A DNA stretch of 64,000 nt from Microcebus murinus (GCF_040939455.1 NC_134117.1:64564501-64628500), one strand, 5' to 3'; counted from the first letter of the stretch, positions 36,171 to 49,433 are shown. Made by a program: numbers and translations. Notes: generated by a model from the sequence alone, not told the origin.

Positions 36171-36849
36171 TGTGAGTTTTGCTCACATCATGCACAGTTT
36201 TCTCCACAGCATTACTACAAAAAGTGAAATGGGGACACAGCTGAGCGGTCTTGAGAGCGAGGCTGAAGACGCAGAGGAGGTGCCGCTGGAAGTGTCTTAG
36301 ATATCAGAAGGGTGTCTTGCTCCCCAGCTCTGCCTGTTCCCAACAGCAAGGAGAACACGTTGCAGCTCTGCCGCTAGCCCGATGTGTCCATGTGAACAAG
36401 TTGTTTCTTCTCTCAGGGTGTTTTCCAATTGCAAACTGAGAGGGACAGGGGTTAGTTATTTTACCTTCTCCTTTGATCTTTTTTTTTTGTGTGTGTGTTC
36501 CAGAGAAGATTGGAATTCCTGAGAGATGCTTCCAGGATTCTGCAAACATTTTATTGGAATTTTACTTTATTTATTTATAAATGTGTTATTTATTTTTTAA
36601 AAAATTAATAAAAACCCCATGCAAATGAATGGACTATTTAGTATACTAACATGTTAATATATCAGAGACCATATGGATTGAGACTTGTTCTTAATCGTTA
36701 ATAATAAGCAAAAAATGCCATATAGCTGAACTTACAAAGTAGATACTAAGTTTTATTTTAATCTGTTTTATATATTGCAGTTCTGCATAAGACTTGAACA
36801 TAGGTCCCCATAAAGTGACTTTGGAATTCATTTTTCTACATAATAATGA
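36171..36849. other. no recognisable feature
   Basis: Unique DNA with a T/TG-rich patch near 36480-36500 and an AT-rich patch at 36560-36610. No gene seen. Confidence 0.35.
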
Positions 36850-37050
36850 CTAAAATGTTGAGCCATTATTATTTGCCAGTTTCTGCCTTAAGTGTAGAGT
36901 CTTTCATTTACAATTAAAAACAATTCTATGTGGTGGCATTCATACCTTCCTTAGTAAAGAATTAACTAACTTGCTTAAGGTCAGTAGTAGACCCAGAATT
37001 TAAATTGAGGTCTTGAAATATGTGCTTTAAACTCTTATAACTATTTGTAG
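36850..37050 (-). repeat. MIR SINE, antisense
   Basis: 'ccattattatttgccagtttctgccttaagtgtag…' and '…gaattaactaacttgcttaaggtcagtagtagacccagaatttaaa' match reversed MIR ('…aagtaacttgcccaaggtcacacag…'). Confidence 0.6.
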
Positions 37051-37749
37051 AATAACTTGTTAAGGTAACCACCATATTTATCTCCCTTTCCATCCATCAC
37101 ACGGAACACCAACTCTTAGTGTTGAAGGGGGAATGTCAATTGACAAGTTTGATGGTCAAATTTCAAACCTGTCAAATGAACTGCTATGATTTTAAACAAT
37201 AATCTATTTATCTTTTTCTGTTTCAGGTTCATGATCAGCTGCAAAACTACATTGCCTCTTGGATTCATCCACTTTCACTGATGTGTTGGAGATGATCAAT
37301 ATCCAGTAACCCTGTCGGCCTCACGCTCAGTCTGTGTCAAAGTGTCAGGTATTGCACTGAGCCCTCTTGACCTTGGAGAAAAGTGTGATATGGAGATGAA
37401 AGAGTACAATATTTGAAGGACTTTGGAGAGATGGCATCTTACACATGCCTTTCATGAGGTCTGGGGGCCAACCTTGTGACTCTCCTACTCTTCCCCCAAA
37501 TCACTCCTACCCATTACGGTTTCAAGGAGGCAAAAGATACAGGACCTTGGGTTGAGCTGCAGACTGCTTGAGTCCTCCCCCAGCTCATTTAGGATGGTGC
37601 CATCAAAGGCACGCAGATGACCTGGGTCCTGTTCCAGCCATAGGAGACAGATATTATTGATAATAACAACAAAAATACCATTACTGTCATATAGAAAAAA
37701 ACTACGTTGCCTCTGTGCTTGTCACTGTACCTTTCTGCTCTCCATCCAC
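37051..37749. other. no recognisable feature
   Basis: Unique DNA; no exon-like structure or repeat family could be supported. Confidence 0.35.
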
Positions 37750-38130
37750 ATGGTCGTGACTCAAGTCCTACACACACTGCCGCAGGCATACTCCTGTTCC
37801 CCTTGTATCTAGTCCCCTCCCATCCCTAGGCATCATTTGAATTGAGACCAAAGTGACATTTCTAAAGACTAGACATGCTGTGCCACTCTCTTGCTTAATG
37901 CCTACAGTAGCTCCTTCTATGTCTGCATCCTTCAACCTTGCATTCAAGGTCTTTTACAACTTAGCCCCCGTCTGTTTTTCTAGAAAATTTTACCATTATA
38001 TTCCTTGTATCTTAAAGTCTAGTCTTGCTTTAAAACTTAAACACACAATTCTAAAATTACCATTTTGTATTCTATGGTACCTGAAATAGTATCTGGCATG
38101 GTATAAACGCCAATAAATGCTTGTTGGAGA
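37750..38130 (+). repeat. L2 LINE 3' region
   Basis: 'catgctgtgccactctcttgcttaatgcctacagtagctcc', 'cttgcattcaaggtcttttacaacttagcccc' and '…gtatctggcatggtataaacgccaataaatgcttg' follow the L2 3' UTR in + orientation to its end. Confidence 0.8.
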
Positions 38131-39099
38131 AAACTGTCTATGATTATGTATGGTCATTGTTAAAATTGAATACCAATTCTTATTTAAACTTTTAATACAT
38201 TAAACTGAAGTAGAAAAACACAATGTTAAATTATAATGCCATAGTAAATCTCAGTCAGTGGCCTCAAACCCCTTTAGAATTTTACTTCTTTGATATACAA
38301 TAAGTACATATTCAGTAAATCAAAGACTTAAAGGAATTTGGGAAATATTCCTAAGTCTAAGTTTAAAATGTGAATTAATGACTGTAAGTCTGAGAAAAGT
38401 GGCTTCCTAAATTGAAAATGCCACACTTCTTGTTTTCTCCAGCTTGATCAGCTTATGGTTGAGCAGCACAATTAATAGCTACTATTTTTGTAATGCATGT
38501 GAAAAGCAATATTTTGTCTAGCTCTGTGGGTGGCATTAAGCTAGCAAAACACTCCACTTGGCATTATCCTGACACCAGTCAATGAAGCCATCAGGCAAAT
38601 GAAACTGCTTTTGTGATAAGCAGCACAATAATTGGAAATTGCCATTCTTTTTTTTTCCCCCTAGGAAAACCTGAAACTTTCATTTCAATCTTTTTTAAAT
38701 CACCAGGAAGAAATGAATATTTATAAAGCAAAAAAAGGGCACCATCTAGGTGCCATTTTTCTCAATGAATTATGCGCAAGGAAGGATAAAAAAGCAACAA
38801 TTCAAATTTAAAACCCAGTTGCTCCAGTAGCACTAATTGTCTAGGCATTTATTCAGTTCTACAGATATGCGTGCACCCATGTCAGAGAAAAATGCATCGT
38901 GGTACATTTGAGGGCACTAAACTGGACAGGTAAGTGCTTTCTTTTCACTAGAATCCAGCAGGTACCTGGTGACTGAGTGATCTGGGCCTGAGTCTGGACC
39001 AAGGAGCTGGAATCATCAATCAATTGAGGATAAACCTGGGCTAAAAGATGGGATCAATTTTACCCTAAAGGATTTAAAAGCAGAATTCTGAATCAAGAC
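38131..39099. other. unique DNA, possible conserved non-coding element
   Basis: About 38400-38930 holds no repeat I recognise and is compositionally balanced. It has several TAATTG/TAAT words, 'tgataagcagcac', and an imperfect hairpin 'ggcaccatctaggtgcc' at 38739-38755. A conserved enhancer-like element is possible but unproven. Confidence 0.3.
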
Positions 39100-39700
39100 G
39101 GTAAACTGAGCATGGAAGTTTAACACTGTTCTTTCCCAAACCATACTGGATAGCAGGGAAAAAATATTGAAAAAAATTAATTCACAACTGTGTCAAAATA
39201 GAAAAGAGTATCTTTGGGAGACCAAAAAAGAAAAGTAAGAATTTCTACATGATCTTATTAGTAAAGAAACCAATCAAGGATCAATTGATATTTGAGAAAG
39301 CTATCAATAAAAGAGAAGAACCAAAATGAGCAAACTAACAGCTGACACTGGAGGACAAATGAAATCACCATAAGAACAAATTGAATTTTAAATAATTCTG
39401 ATTAGTATCCTCAAAGAAATTACAGAAGTTATTACATTCACAAAGTAAAATAATATTCTGTAAAAAACAAAGTACTAATTAAAACAGCAAATATTCGAGT
39501 TCCTGAAATTTAAAAAAAATATAAAAATTTTGAAAGCAATTAAAGGATGTGATAGTAGATTGAAAATGAATTCAGGTGCTGTAATGTATAAATTTAGGAA
39601 AATTTCACCATGTGAATAGAAAATATATAAGAAAATATTAGAGACATGGAAGACAGATTTAGAATAACCTATTCATATTCTAGTATATTAATAGAATCTT
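39100..39700 (+). repeat. possible old L1/HAL1 coding-strand remnant
   Basis: A-rich + strand with words such as 'cctcaaagaaattacagaagttattac' resembles the sense strand of old L1/HAL1 ORF1 DNA. No frame survives. Assignment is tentative. Confidence 0.3.
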
Positions 39701-40394
39701 ATATCCAGTGTGTTTGTACTTTACAGACAATGTGATTGAGTTTAAATTTGTTATTTCTGTTTTTTAATTTCTGAATTTTTTTTTGTTTGAGAGCCAGTAA
39801 AATTGTCCTGTTGTATTCATTTATTTTATTTCATTACTGTCAGATAATATTCTGTGGACATTTGAAATCTATATTCTATTTTGTAGATATAAAGTTGACT
39901 GATAAGTAGACAGAAAATAAAAATCATGCTGTTTTATTTAAATAACTTTTCAATTCTGAGAGTGAAGAGTGTTTTATTTATGATAAGCTAGGATATGGTG
40001 AGATAACAATTTCTCAACATTTTATTTCTTATTCATGGCACATGTCTAATACACACTTTGTATCGGAAAGAGTATATCTCAGCTCCACACAGCCTAGATC
40101 TCCACAAGAACTAGACTGAAAGGCCCCACCTTCTTGCTGCCACACCATCTGGAACACTTGGATTTCCCATTTGGTGAAAGGGGGAAGACATCGGTAAAGG
40201 ATGATGCACCAGCTCTTGCATGCTTCAGCCTGGAAGTGATGCCCAACGTTCCCCCCCGCTGCCAATTTGCCAGGACCAATTACATGACTCCACTTAATTG
40301 TAAGGCATCTAATAAAGGTTTAAAGGAATGGAAGGAATATTTGTGACTTCCACTGTTTTTTTCCATGGGGTTTTGAAGGGTTACTCTACAAACT
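39701..40394. other. no confident feature
   Basis: AT-rich to 40020. The segment 40080-40330 ('…gaagtgatgcccaacgttcc…ccaggaccaattacatgactccacttaattgtaagg…') has the feel of an old interspersed repeat, but I cannot name it. Confidence 0.3.
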
Positions 40395-40471
40395 GGAGCA
40401 TAAAACTATGGTTGAGAGACCAGGTTCTGAAGTCAGACTGCTCGGGTCAAACCCCTGGTGTCTCACTTGAC
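40395..40471 (+). repeat. MIR SINE, 5' part (split by LTR)
   Basis: 'gagagaccaggttctgaagtcagactgctcgggtcaaacccc' is the MIR 5' core. It stops where an antisense LTR starts and resumes at 40877. Confidence 0.8.
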
Positions 40472-40876
40472 TGTATGAGTCAGCCTGGGCTGCCATAACA
40501 GAATAACAGGAATTGTGTAGCTTAAACAACAGAAACTTATTTTCTCACAGTTCTGGAGGCTGAGAGGCCCAAGATAAAGGTGCTAGCAAATTCAGTTGTG
40601 GTGAGGCCTCTCTTCCTGGGTTGCAGATAGCCGCCCTCTCACTGTGTCCTTCCTCACATGGCTGTTCCTCAGCGCATGTACACATGCATGGAGAGAGCTC
40701 CCTCCTCCTCTTCTCATAAGGCCATCAACACTGTTGTATTAGTACCTCACGGCCCCACCCCTACGACCTCATTCAACATTAATCACTTCCTTAGAAGCCT
40801 TAACTCCAAACACAGTCACATTGATGTGTAGGCCTTCAATATATAAATTTTGGGGAGCACAATTCATTCCATACCA
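40472..40876 (-). mobile_element. MLT1-type solo LTR, antisense, inside a MIR
   Basis: The + strand reads 'tgtatgagtcagcctgggctgccataacagaataacagg', 'agcttaaacaacagaaacttattttctcacagttctggaggctgagaggccc', '…ctcataaggccatcaacactgttg…' and ends 'ttttggggagcacaattcattccatacca'. That is a complete reversed MLT1-type LTR with TG…CA ends. Flanking 5-mers 'ttgac' and 'cttac' are similar but not identical. It carries no internal retroviral DNA. Confidence 0.85.
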
Positions 40877-41036
40877 CTTACATTACCTTCTCTGTGCTCT
40901 ATCTATAAAATAGGGATAAGTAAGATAGCTACTTCATGGCGTTGACATAAGGATAAAATGTGTTAATACAAATGTAGAATTTAGAATAGGGCCTGGCACT
41001 TAGAAATTACACAATAAATATTCCCTAGTAGCATAA
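40877..41036 (+). repeat. MIR SINE, 3' part
   Basis: 'cttacattaccttctctgtgctctatctataaaatagggataag…gttgacataaggataaaatgtgttaatac…agggcctggcacttagaa' completes the MIR begun at 40395. Confidence 0.85.
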
Positions 41037-41699
41037 TTATTATCCTTTTTGTACATATGGCAGTTTAGGCTTTCTATGTTGTTATATTGATGTTTACATA
41101 GAGCTTTATGATTGTCATACTTTCGGTGTGGATTATCAAGATAGAGATTTTAAATAAATTCCTTGTATATCAGTTGAACTAAGGGAGGGGAAGGCCTGAT
41201 AAATGCCTATTTGAATGAAAGACTGAAGTCTTTACAGAGAAACAACTTTAGCTATCATTACTAGGAGCCAGGCATGATGAATCTGATACCCTGTCTAAGC
41301 AGGGAGGGGGAAATTCTGAGTACAGCATGACAATTACTATCAGCTTTGCATATCACTAAGCTCCCCCGGATTCCTATGCCAAACCTATGGATAAGGGTAA
41401 TTTATTTTAACTTGAATATTAAAGTACTGGTTTACTAAATGTCCGATATCATAGCACCAATGCTACTAAATATTTCCAGACATGGCACATGAAAATGGGG
41501 CATCAGTTCACAAAACAGCAAAACCCAGCTTTGCCCCTTGAGGACTCCCTTATTCCAAAGGATACATTCTCAGTAGGATGCCATAGAACACTCAAAGACA
41601 TTTGGTGGGCGGCGGAAGTGTTTTGTGTGTTCACATCTCTTTGCCTGCTAAATTAGTTCTCTTGCAATGTTTTCTATGGCTCTAATTTTGTATTGAAAA

Positions 41700-41865
41700 T
41701 AATAAAATAATAATCAGCATTTAGTGTCATTTGGGTACCAGGCATCTGACTTGACATATTTTATATATTACATTGTTTTCAGACCCTTGCATCGTATTCT
41801 ATAAGGTAATTATCATTTCCATTTTAAGGACGAGAACACTATTGAGATTTGGTTTTTCCTTACTA
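41700..41865 (-). repeat. MIR SINE, antisense
   Basis: 'gtaccaggcatctgacttgacatattttatatattac…tctataaggtaattatcatttccattttaaggacgagaac' is reversed MIR in order. Confidence 0.6.
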
Positions 41866-41869
41866 TTAC

Positions 41870-42510
41870 ATTGTGGGGGTGAGGGGACTTTTCCCCTTTG
41901 CCCTGAAAAGTATGCTGAAAGATCAACTCACAAGGGCAGATTAATAAGAGAAAGAGATTTATTTACTGTGGACACAGGGAGAATCACAGGGTGATTACTC
42001 AATATCCCAATAGGGTACAAAAATTTATATACCCTCATTTTAGGGGGTATATACCCTCATTTTAGAGGGGAGGTGAGAGGAGGAATATAGATAATTCTGT
42101 TTAGGGGCAATAAATGGTTACTGGTGCAGATGAATAAATACTTGGGAGAATTAATGGATGGGGAAAAGCAGATTGACTTGTAAATGATTCTCTTTGCAAA
42201 TTGAATTAACCTGAGAGACAGGTATTATATTTAAAATGATTTAGGCCAGGTCTGGTTGCATTCTTGATTTTCTTTCCTATAATATAATATATTGAGAGAA
42301 CAGGGAGGGGAAAAGAAGTCATTGTTCTCTTTGATGGGTCTGTCTAGTTTTATGCAAATAGAGGTAAAGCCCTTTCCAAGGCCTGTTGATCTCCAAGGAA
42401 CTTTAACTTAGAAAAAGTCATATTTTGGGCTGAAATTTCCTGATCTCCTCCAATATTTTAGACTATGATTTGGACTGAGAACTAATATGAAAGTCCATGT
42501 CTTTCCCACT
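41870..42510 (-). mobile_element. probable ERVL-class LTR, antisense
   Basis: 'gctgaaagatcaactcacaagggcagattaataagagaaagagatttattt', '…tttatataccctcatttta…', '…tttatgcaaatagaggtaaagccc…' and '…ggaactttaacttagaaaaagtcatattttgggctg' resemble a reversed ERVL-class LTR. A shorter relative of the same layout is at 58715-59160. The family name is uncertain. Confidence 0.45.
42026..42070. repeat. 22-bp tandem duplication
   Basis: 'tatataccctcattttag' plus a G-run is repeated twice (42026-42047 and 42048-42070) inside the LTR-like element. Confidence 0.9.
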
Positions 42511-45108
42511 ATGCTGCTTTGCCCTAGGGATGTAGTATGTATAATAAAAAATAAAGTACAATATATACACAAAGCATTTTAATGTTTTGAACTCTGTTCA
42601 TGGAATTCATACTTTAATTTTAATTATTCTTAAGGCTTCAGCTAGATCGCTAGGTCTTTAACACTTTTTTTCTAATCATCCATATCAGAAACAAATAAAA
42701 CCCAACTTAGACTGTCTTGATTGGATGGAATTTAGGGAACATTCTCCTTGGAGCCATACCTGTTTGATCTATCTGAATTTCCTCAATTAAATACCAATGA
42801 CAGTCTCCTTTGGTTTCCTTATTCTGGGTGATTTTCTCTGAGATTATGTTTCACCTTTGTTGGCAGCTAGCTCAACATTCCAGCATTATCATATTGTTTA
42901 TTTTACTTTGTTTGCTAATGCACTGTCACAGCTAGAAAGACTTAACAGCTTTGAATATGAATGTAACATCTGGTTTAGTTTCAATAACATTGCATGCTGC
43001 AAATGCAAATATGATTTTTTTTTTTTTGTACTTCAACAAAAAGTCTCAGATTGTCATTTTAATGAAGGCTGATTTCCACATTTCAGTTCTTGAATGCTAG
43101 GGCTTTGTCCTATTTTTTTTTTTCTTTTAACTTGGAAGGAAGCATAAACATGTGTTGCAAGCACATCCCTTACTGCTCTTTCCATTTGGTTGTAACTTTA
43201 ACTAATTTGTAAATTTGCCATATTCTTCATCTGTCAGATTTTGAGGACTCTATGCAACAGGTAAAACATGTCCTTCTTTATCCTACCTGAACTTATATAC
43301 TGAAACAATTTTGTGACATTATGGCATATGATTCATCCCTTATTCAGAAAATCAAAATCACATTCTGATAAAAGCCATGCGGCAAATACTTTTGGTCAGT
43401 CTTGTACTCTAAAAGTTTTCAGCAGAGACTTTAAAAACACACCCTGATGTGATGTTTATTGGAGCAAGGGCAGAAGACAGGGTTGGTGTCTACATATGCA
43501 TTCATAGGCTGTAGATTTCCGTTTTCAGGTAATGATGCTTGGATTCATCGAAATGTCCTTTAAGCACAGCTACAATTTAAGATAGTGAGATTATATTTAA
43601 AATCACCTTCTCTAAAAACTTCTTATGTTCTTATTACAGGCTTGACTATGAGAACAACCCATTGATGTATAAGCAAAAACTTCCCTTTAGGAGAATTGTT
43701 TAGTTGGGAGAAATAAAACTATGTATATATAAAAGAAGAAAACTAAAGACAAAAGTCAAGATATGATTTTTAGTGTGATATTTGCCAGTACTATGAAAAT
43801 TTAGAAAATACAGAAAGTATGTTTGGCTAAGTATTCAGGAGGAAACACAGAAAAATGAAAATTAGAGTTGAGCTGTGGTTATTAAATTGATAAACCGTGT
43901 GGGGGAAGGCATTCTGAGCAAAGGGAATGGACTAATAAAAGCCCTGGATGGTGGAGAAATTCCAGATGTTTAAAGGTACAGTTTTCTACCTAGCTGCAGC
44001 AGCCCAACCTGAGATTGGTTCACAAATTGCCCAAATGTTGCTTAGCTACTGACCTGGGGCATATCCGTCCTGGGTCCCACAGAACAACGAACCTTTGTGC
44101 ATTGATGCTACAGTGCCTGGAATATTAGCTCTATACTATCTTGTAGGTATGTCTTTATTTGAATAACATTTCGAAGCAATGTTTTAGGTTATAGTAGTTA
44201 CAGCTTCCAGATCATTCTAACTAGATTAGAGGTTTAATGAAGACAGGAGTTAGAGAGCTTTCAATATCGAGTCTGTGCTTGTTACTCATGGTGTGTGAGT
44301 GTGTATATATATATGCACTTACACACATGTACACACATATACATATGAATTCTTATGTACATATATTAATACATAGTCATTTCATCCTCAGAGCAAACTT
44401 ATGTGGTAATAGAATGTGAGCTATTTTTCTCAACTAGCAGCTGTGATACTGTGTAGATCAGGGTTTCCCGGCTGTTATGTGGCAGGAATCTACACTAGCT
44501 TGTCTAATTCTCCTTGGAAGGGAAGGAGATGCAACAGCAACATCACCAACAAAAAAGATTTGTAACCAGATAGACTTTCTTAACAGGTCATTTCTGGAAC
44601 ATTCTAGGCATGAGCATAGTAACTCCAAAGGAGTTGGGAGTTATGCTCCATATACAAGAGAATACAGTATCTAAATAAATTGTGTGGAATTTTCTTGCAT
44701 GAGAAATCCATTTATTTTCTTTATTTACATACCCAATCTTTTATTTTTATCAATATGGACTCATGGATATGTATTTTATACTTTGGGTCATATCCAATCC
44801 TACTTTTTAATTTTGTTGCTCAAATTGTTCTAGCTTTTCTATTGAAAGGTCTATAATTTGCCTTTTGTGTCCTTTTGAAAAATTTCCACCATTTTTTAAA
44901 TTCTTTTTGAACACTTTATTACTTTCTGGTATCACAAAACACTGAAGGCTGATCATGTGTATTTCTTGCCAGAACCAGCCATTTATCCAAGTGATCCTTG
45001 GTTCCTTTTATTGGACAAATGTTATTAGAAACCAAGATATGGCATTAAGTGTGCTAGTTTCTGTGGGGATGTTATTTCATCTAGACCCTATCAGTTGATA
45101 AAGCAAGG

Positions 45109-45109
<1 letters not shown>
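42511..45109. other. no gene; low-level old repeat scraps
   Basis: Mostly unique AT-rich DNA. A TG/TA/CA-rich patch lies at 44292-44350. The segment 44720-44990 ('…aatatggactcatggatatgtattttatactttgggtcatatccaatcc…') resembles an old interspersed repeat that I cannot name. Confidence 0.35.

Positions 45110-45162
<53 letters not shown>
45110..45162. repeat. (TA)n microsatellite
   Basis: About 23 uninterrupted AT units followed by CACACA. Confidence 0.97.
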
Positions 45163-45829
45163 TAATTTGTTTATATACTCATATCTATAAATATGTGGTT
45201 TATCTGTAATCTTCCATTCCAATAATGAGAAGCCTGGCTCCCACCTCATACCATCTATTTACTTAATTGTTCAATTGTAATACACATGTATAGCAATCAG
45301 GACTGTTAACCCATATCCATGTGGAAAACAACTTTATCAACTAGAATACAGTGTTTATGTGCAGTTCTTTTTGCCTTTAGTTTTAGAGACTCTAAATCAT
45401 TTCCAAAATTACTTAGGGCAGCAACTTTCTGTCTATCTACACACACCTCCTTCAGTAAGGTTATATTATAAATGTGCAATACCATTAGATGCTATTACAT
45501 TCTCCCTGACCTCTTAAATAAAATGTTTAAAAGATTCACTCTTTGTACTATACAATTATATGAATTTTCACAAATGCATAGGATCATATATTCATAATTA
45601 TAATTTTACACAGAGTAGATTCATTGACCTAAAGAATTCACTGTGTTTCCCCTATTCAACCTTCACTTATACCCCAAATGTCTGAAAACCAGTGATCATT
45701 TTACTGCCTCTAAACTTTTATGTTTTCCAAAAAATTATATAATTGGAAACATATAGTAGGTAGCCATTTCAGAGTGACTTCTTTTGCTTAAGCATATACA
45801 CTACTATCTGCATAACTTTTACTTCTTTT

Positions 45830-46620
45830 TCTTGTATTATTTCAGTGGGTACGACATCCAATACAATATTGAAGAGTGAAAAAGTTCACCCTTGCCTTAC
45901 TGCTGATCTTAGGAAGAAAACATCAAGATCCTCACCATTAAGAATAGGTTAGCTATAGTTGCTTTATAGGTATTTATTATAGGATTGAGGAAGTTCCCAT
46001 CCATATTCCTACTTTTCTGAGAATTATTATTATGAAAGGAGGTGGTATTATATTAAATTACATTTATTTTTGTCTTTAATCTTTTTATATGGTGTATTAA
46101 CTTATTTCTGAATGTTGTACTGGTCTTGATGTCTGGAATAGATCTCATTTGGCTGTGGTGTACAATTATTTTAAAATGTTATTGGATTCTATTTGATAAC
46201 ATTTTGTTGGAGATTTTGTACTAATGTTTATAAAAATAATGATCTTTGCTTTCTCTTCATATAATATCTTTATGTGGTTTTGGTATTAGGATGGTGCTTA
46301 CCTCACTGAATGAGTTAGAAAGTGTTCCCTTTGTTTTTATTTTTAGAACAATATTGTACAGAAATGGTATCTTCTCTTCCTTGAAAGCTTTCAGGACTTG
46401 AAACCATCTTGACCTGGTACTTTCTTTTTGGAAAGATATATTGTTAATTGATTCAATTCTTAAAATAGATATAGGCTTATTCAGATACTTATTTGTCTTT
46501 GTGTGAATTTTTGTAGTTTGTGTCTTTCATTGAATTTGTTCAAATTGTCAACTTTGCAGGCATAGCATTGTTTATAGTATTTCTTTATTAGCCTTTTTAT
46601 GTTCACAGAATCAGTAATAA
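45830..46620 (-). mobile_element. old L1 (L1M-type) ORF2 RT region, antisense
   Basis: '…atattgaagagtgaaaaagttcacccttgccttactgctgatcttagg…', '…gtattaggatggtgcttacctcactgaatgagtt…' and '…ttcattgaatttgttcaaattgtc…' are reversed L1 ORF2 in order. At 46620 it is cut by a younger L1 and continues near 48511 in the correct L1 position. Confidence 0.75.
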
Positions 46621-46621
46621 T

Positions 46622-48183
46622 TCCTTTTTTTAATTTCAAAATATCAAGGAGATACCAATGTTTTTGTTACATGGATAGCTTTTGTAATGCTTGAGTCAGG
46701 ACTATAAGTGTGCCCATCAACTTAACAGTGTTCATTGTACCTGTTAGGTAGGTTTCTGACCCTCCCCTTCTTCCCTGACCCCCTGCTTGATTTCCAATGA
46801 CTTCTGTTTCCCTCTGTGCACATGTGTGCCCACAGGCTAATTCCAGTTTATTAGAAAGTACATGTGGTATTTGTTTAATCCATTCTTGAGATACTTCACT
46901 TAGGATAATGGTCCCCAGTTCCTTTCAAACTGTGGTGACAGACATTAATTCACCCTTTTAAATTGCTGAATAGTACTCCATGGCATACATATACCACATT
47001 TGTTTATCTACTCATGAATTGATGGGCACTTGGGTTGCTTCTACATCTTTACAACTGTGAATTGTGCCACAATAAGCATTCGAGTGCAGGTGTTTTTTTA
47101 ATAAAATGACTTCTTTCCTTTGAGTAGATACCTAATACTAAGATTATTGGATTTAAAGGCAGCTCTACTTTTAGTGCTTTGAGAAATCTCCATACTGTTT
47201 TCCATAGAGTTTGTACTAATTTGCAGTCCCACCAACAACGTATATGCTTTCCTTTATCTCTGTGTCTGTTGTTTCTTTCTGATTTGAGTTCTTTGTATTA
47301 ATAGATTGTACATATTAGCCCTTTATTGAATGTATAGTTTGAAAATATTTTTTGTCATTCTGTAGGTTATCTATTTGACCTGTTGATTATTTCCTTAGCT
47401 GTGCAGGAGCTTTTTAACTTAATTAAGTTCCATTTATTTATTTTTTGTTGTTGTTGTTATATTTGATTTGGGGGGTCATAGTCATAAATTCTTTGCTTAG
47501 ACTGATATCTAGAAGAGTCTGGTAAAGTGATGCTTCCAGATTTGTTCATTTAGCTTAAGATTGCTTTGACTATTTGGGCTTTTTCTAGTTCCAAATGAAG
47601 CATGCAATTATTTTTTCCAGATCTGTGAAATATGACATTGGTATTTTGATGGGCATTGCATTGTATTTGTAAATCACTTTGAGTAGTATTGACATTTTAA
47701 TAATGTTGATTCTACCAATCCATGAGCATGATATGTTTATTTGTTTGTGTCATCCGCAACTTCTTTCTTCAATGTTTCCTAGTTCTCCTTGTAGAAATCT
47801 TTCATCTCCTTGTTTAGGTATATTTCTAGGTATTTTATTTTCTTTGCAGGTATTTTGAATGCTATTGTTTCTTTGATTTGACTCTCAGCTTGACTGTTAC
47901 TGGTGTATAGAAATGCTACTGATTTGTGTTCATTGATTTTGTAACCCAAGACTCTGCTGAATTTATTTATCAATTCCAAGAATTTCTTGGTGGAATCTAT
48001 GGGATTTTCTTGATATAAGATCATATTGTCAGCAAAAAGTGATAGTTTGACCTCCTCTTCCTTATATAGATACCCTTTATTTCTTTCTCTTGCCTGATTG
48101 CTCTAGTAAAGACTCCAAGCACTATGTTGAACAGAAGTGGTGACAGTGGGCACCCTTATCTTGTTGAAATCATTTCCCCTAAG
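46622..48183 (-). mobile_element. 5'-truncated L1 with internal deletion, antisense
   Basis: From left to right this is a reversed poly(A) and 3' UTR (46622-46970), then the reversed ORF2 C-terminal region ('…gaatagtactccatggcatacatataccacattt…', '…gggcacttgggttgcttctac…'), then a jump near 47520 straight to the thumb and RT region. The - strand frame 48024-47779 encodes '[19 protein letters not shown]…' and '…FKIPAKKIKYLEIYLN', typical ORF2 thumb sequence. The jump removes roughly 0.45 kb of ORF2 just downstream of the 'ITLPD' codons. The 5' end is truncated within the RT domain. Confidence 0.85.
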
Positions 48184-48184
48184 A

Positions 48185-48480
48185 AGTTAAAATTTTTTTA
48201 ATTTTTTTCATTTTTAATTGTCATACATTCATAATAGTTGCACATATTTGTAGGGTACAAGAGATGTTTTGATACAGGCATACAGCATGTAATGATTAGA
48301 TTAGGGTAATTAGGGTATTCATCCTTCAAATATTTATCATATTTTTGTGTTAGGAACATTCCAATTCCTCTATTTTAGTTATTTTAAAATATACAATAAA
48401 TTTTTGTTAATTATAGCCACCCTCTTGTGCTACTGAACGCTAGATCTTATTTATTCTATCTGAGTGTATTTATGTACCCA
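48185..48480 (-). repeat. L1 3' UTR fragment of another L1 subfamily, antisense
   Basis: 'tcatttttaattgtcatacattcataatagttgcacatatttgtagggtac…' and '…attagattagggtaattagggtattcatcc…' match a reversed L1 3' UTR different from the lemur type. It abuts the 46622-48183 copy. Confidence 0.75.
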
Positions 48481-48510
48481 GTAACCATCTCCTCTTTATT
48501 TTTGGTAGCC

Positions 48511-49433
48511 ATTTTTTTTCTTTTTTTCTTGGTAAGCCTAACTACTGATTTATTAATTTTTATTGCACTTTGCAAAAAACTAACTCTTGGTTCTATTGTA
48601 TTTTTTTAATTTTTTTGTTTGTGATTTCATTGATTTCTGCTCTACTATGTACTATTTCTTTTTATCTATGTACTTTACATTTAAGAGCTCTTCTTTCTCT
48701 TATTTCCACAGATGAAAGTTTAGAATATCTGATTTTAAATTTTTTTCCAAATATATGCATTTAATGCTTTTAATTACTAAGTCACTGCTTTTCCAAGAGC
48801 CTACAAATTTTCATAAGTTTCACAGTCATTTTCTTTGACTCAAAATATTTTTTAAGCTTTTCTTGATACTTTTTCTATCCTGTGTGTTATGTACAAGTAT
48901 GCTGTTTTATTCATAAATGTCACAGTTGTATTTCTGTTATTAATATCTAATTTAATTTCATTGTGGTTTGTGAGCATACTTTATAGATAAGTTATTCTAA
49001 GAAAAAATTAAAAATTATGTTAAAGTCTTGTTTCCTTTTTAGCCCAAAATGTAGTCTATCTTGGTGAATGTTCTATGTGAGCTTGGAAAAATATGTGTAT
49101 TCTGCTATTGTTCAATACAGTTTTCATAAATGCCAATTAGATCATGTTGATTAATGGTGTGTTTCAGATAAACTATATCCTTACTGATTTTCTGGTGCTT
49201 GAAATAATAATTCTGAAGAAAAGATATTGAAGTTTCCAATGTGACTGATCATTTGCCTATCCTCCTTGTACTTCTGTCAGTTTTTGCTTCATGTATATTT
49301 GTTAGATGTATACATATTAAGAATTGTTATTTACATGTCTTTCAGAATTGAGCACTTTATTATTTTGTAATGCCCCTTTTTATCCCTGATAATTTTCCTT
49401 ATTCTGAGTCTGCTTTGTCTTAAATTGATATAC
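48511..49433 (-). mobile_element. old L1 ORF2 endonuclease/RT linker region, antisense (continuation)
   Basis: 'ttttttcttggtaagcctaactactgatttattaatttttattgc', '…gtagtctatcttggtgaatgttctatgtgagcttgg…', '…ccaattagatcatgttgattaatgg…' and '…cccctttttatccctgataattttcc…' are reversed old-L1 ORF2, 5' of the piece ending at 46620. The two were one element before the 1.9-kb insertion. Confidence 0.75.
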
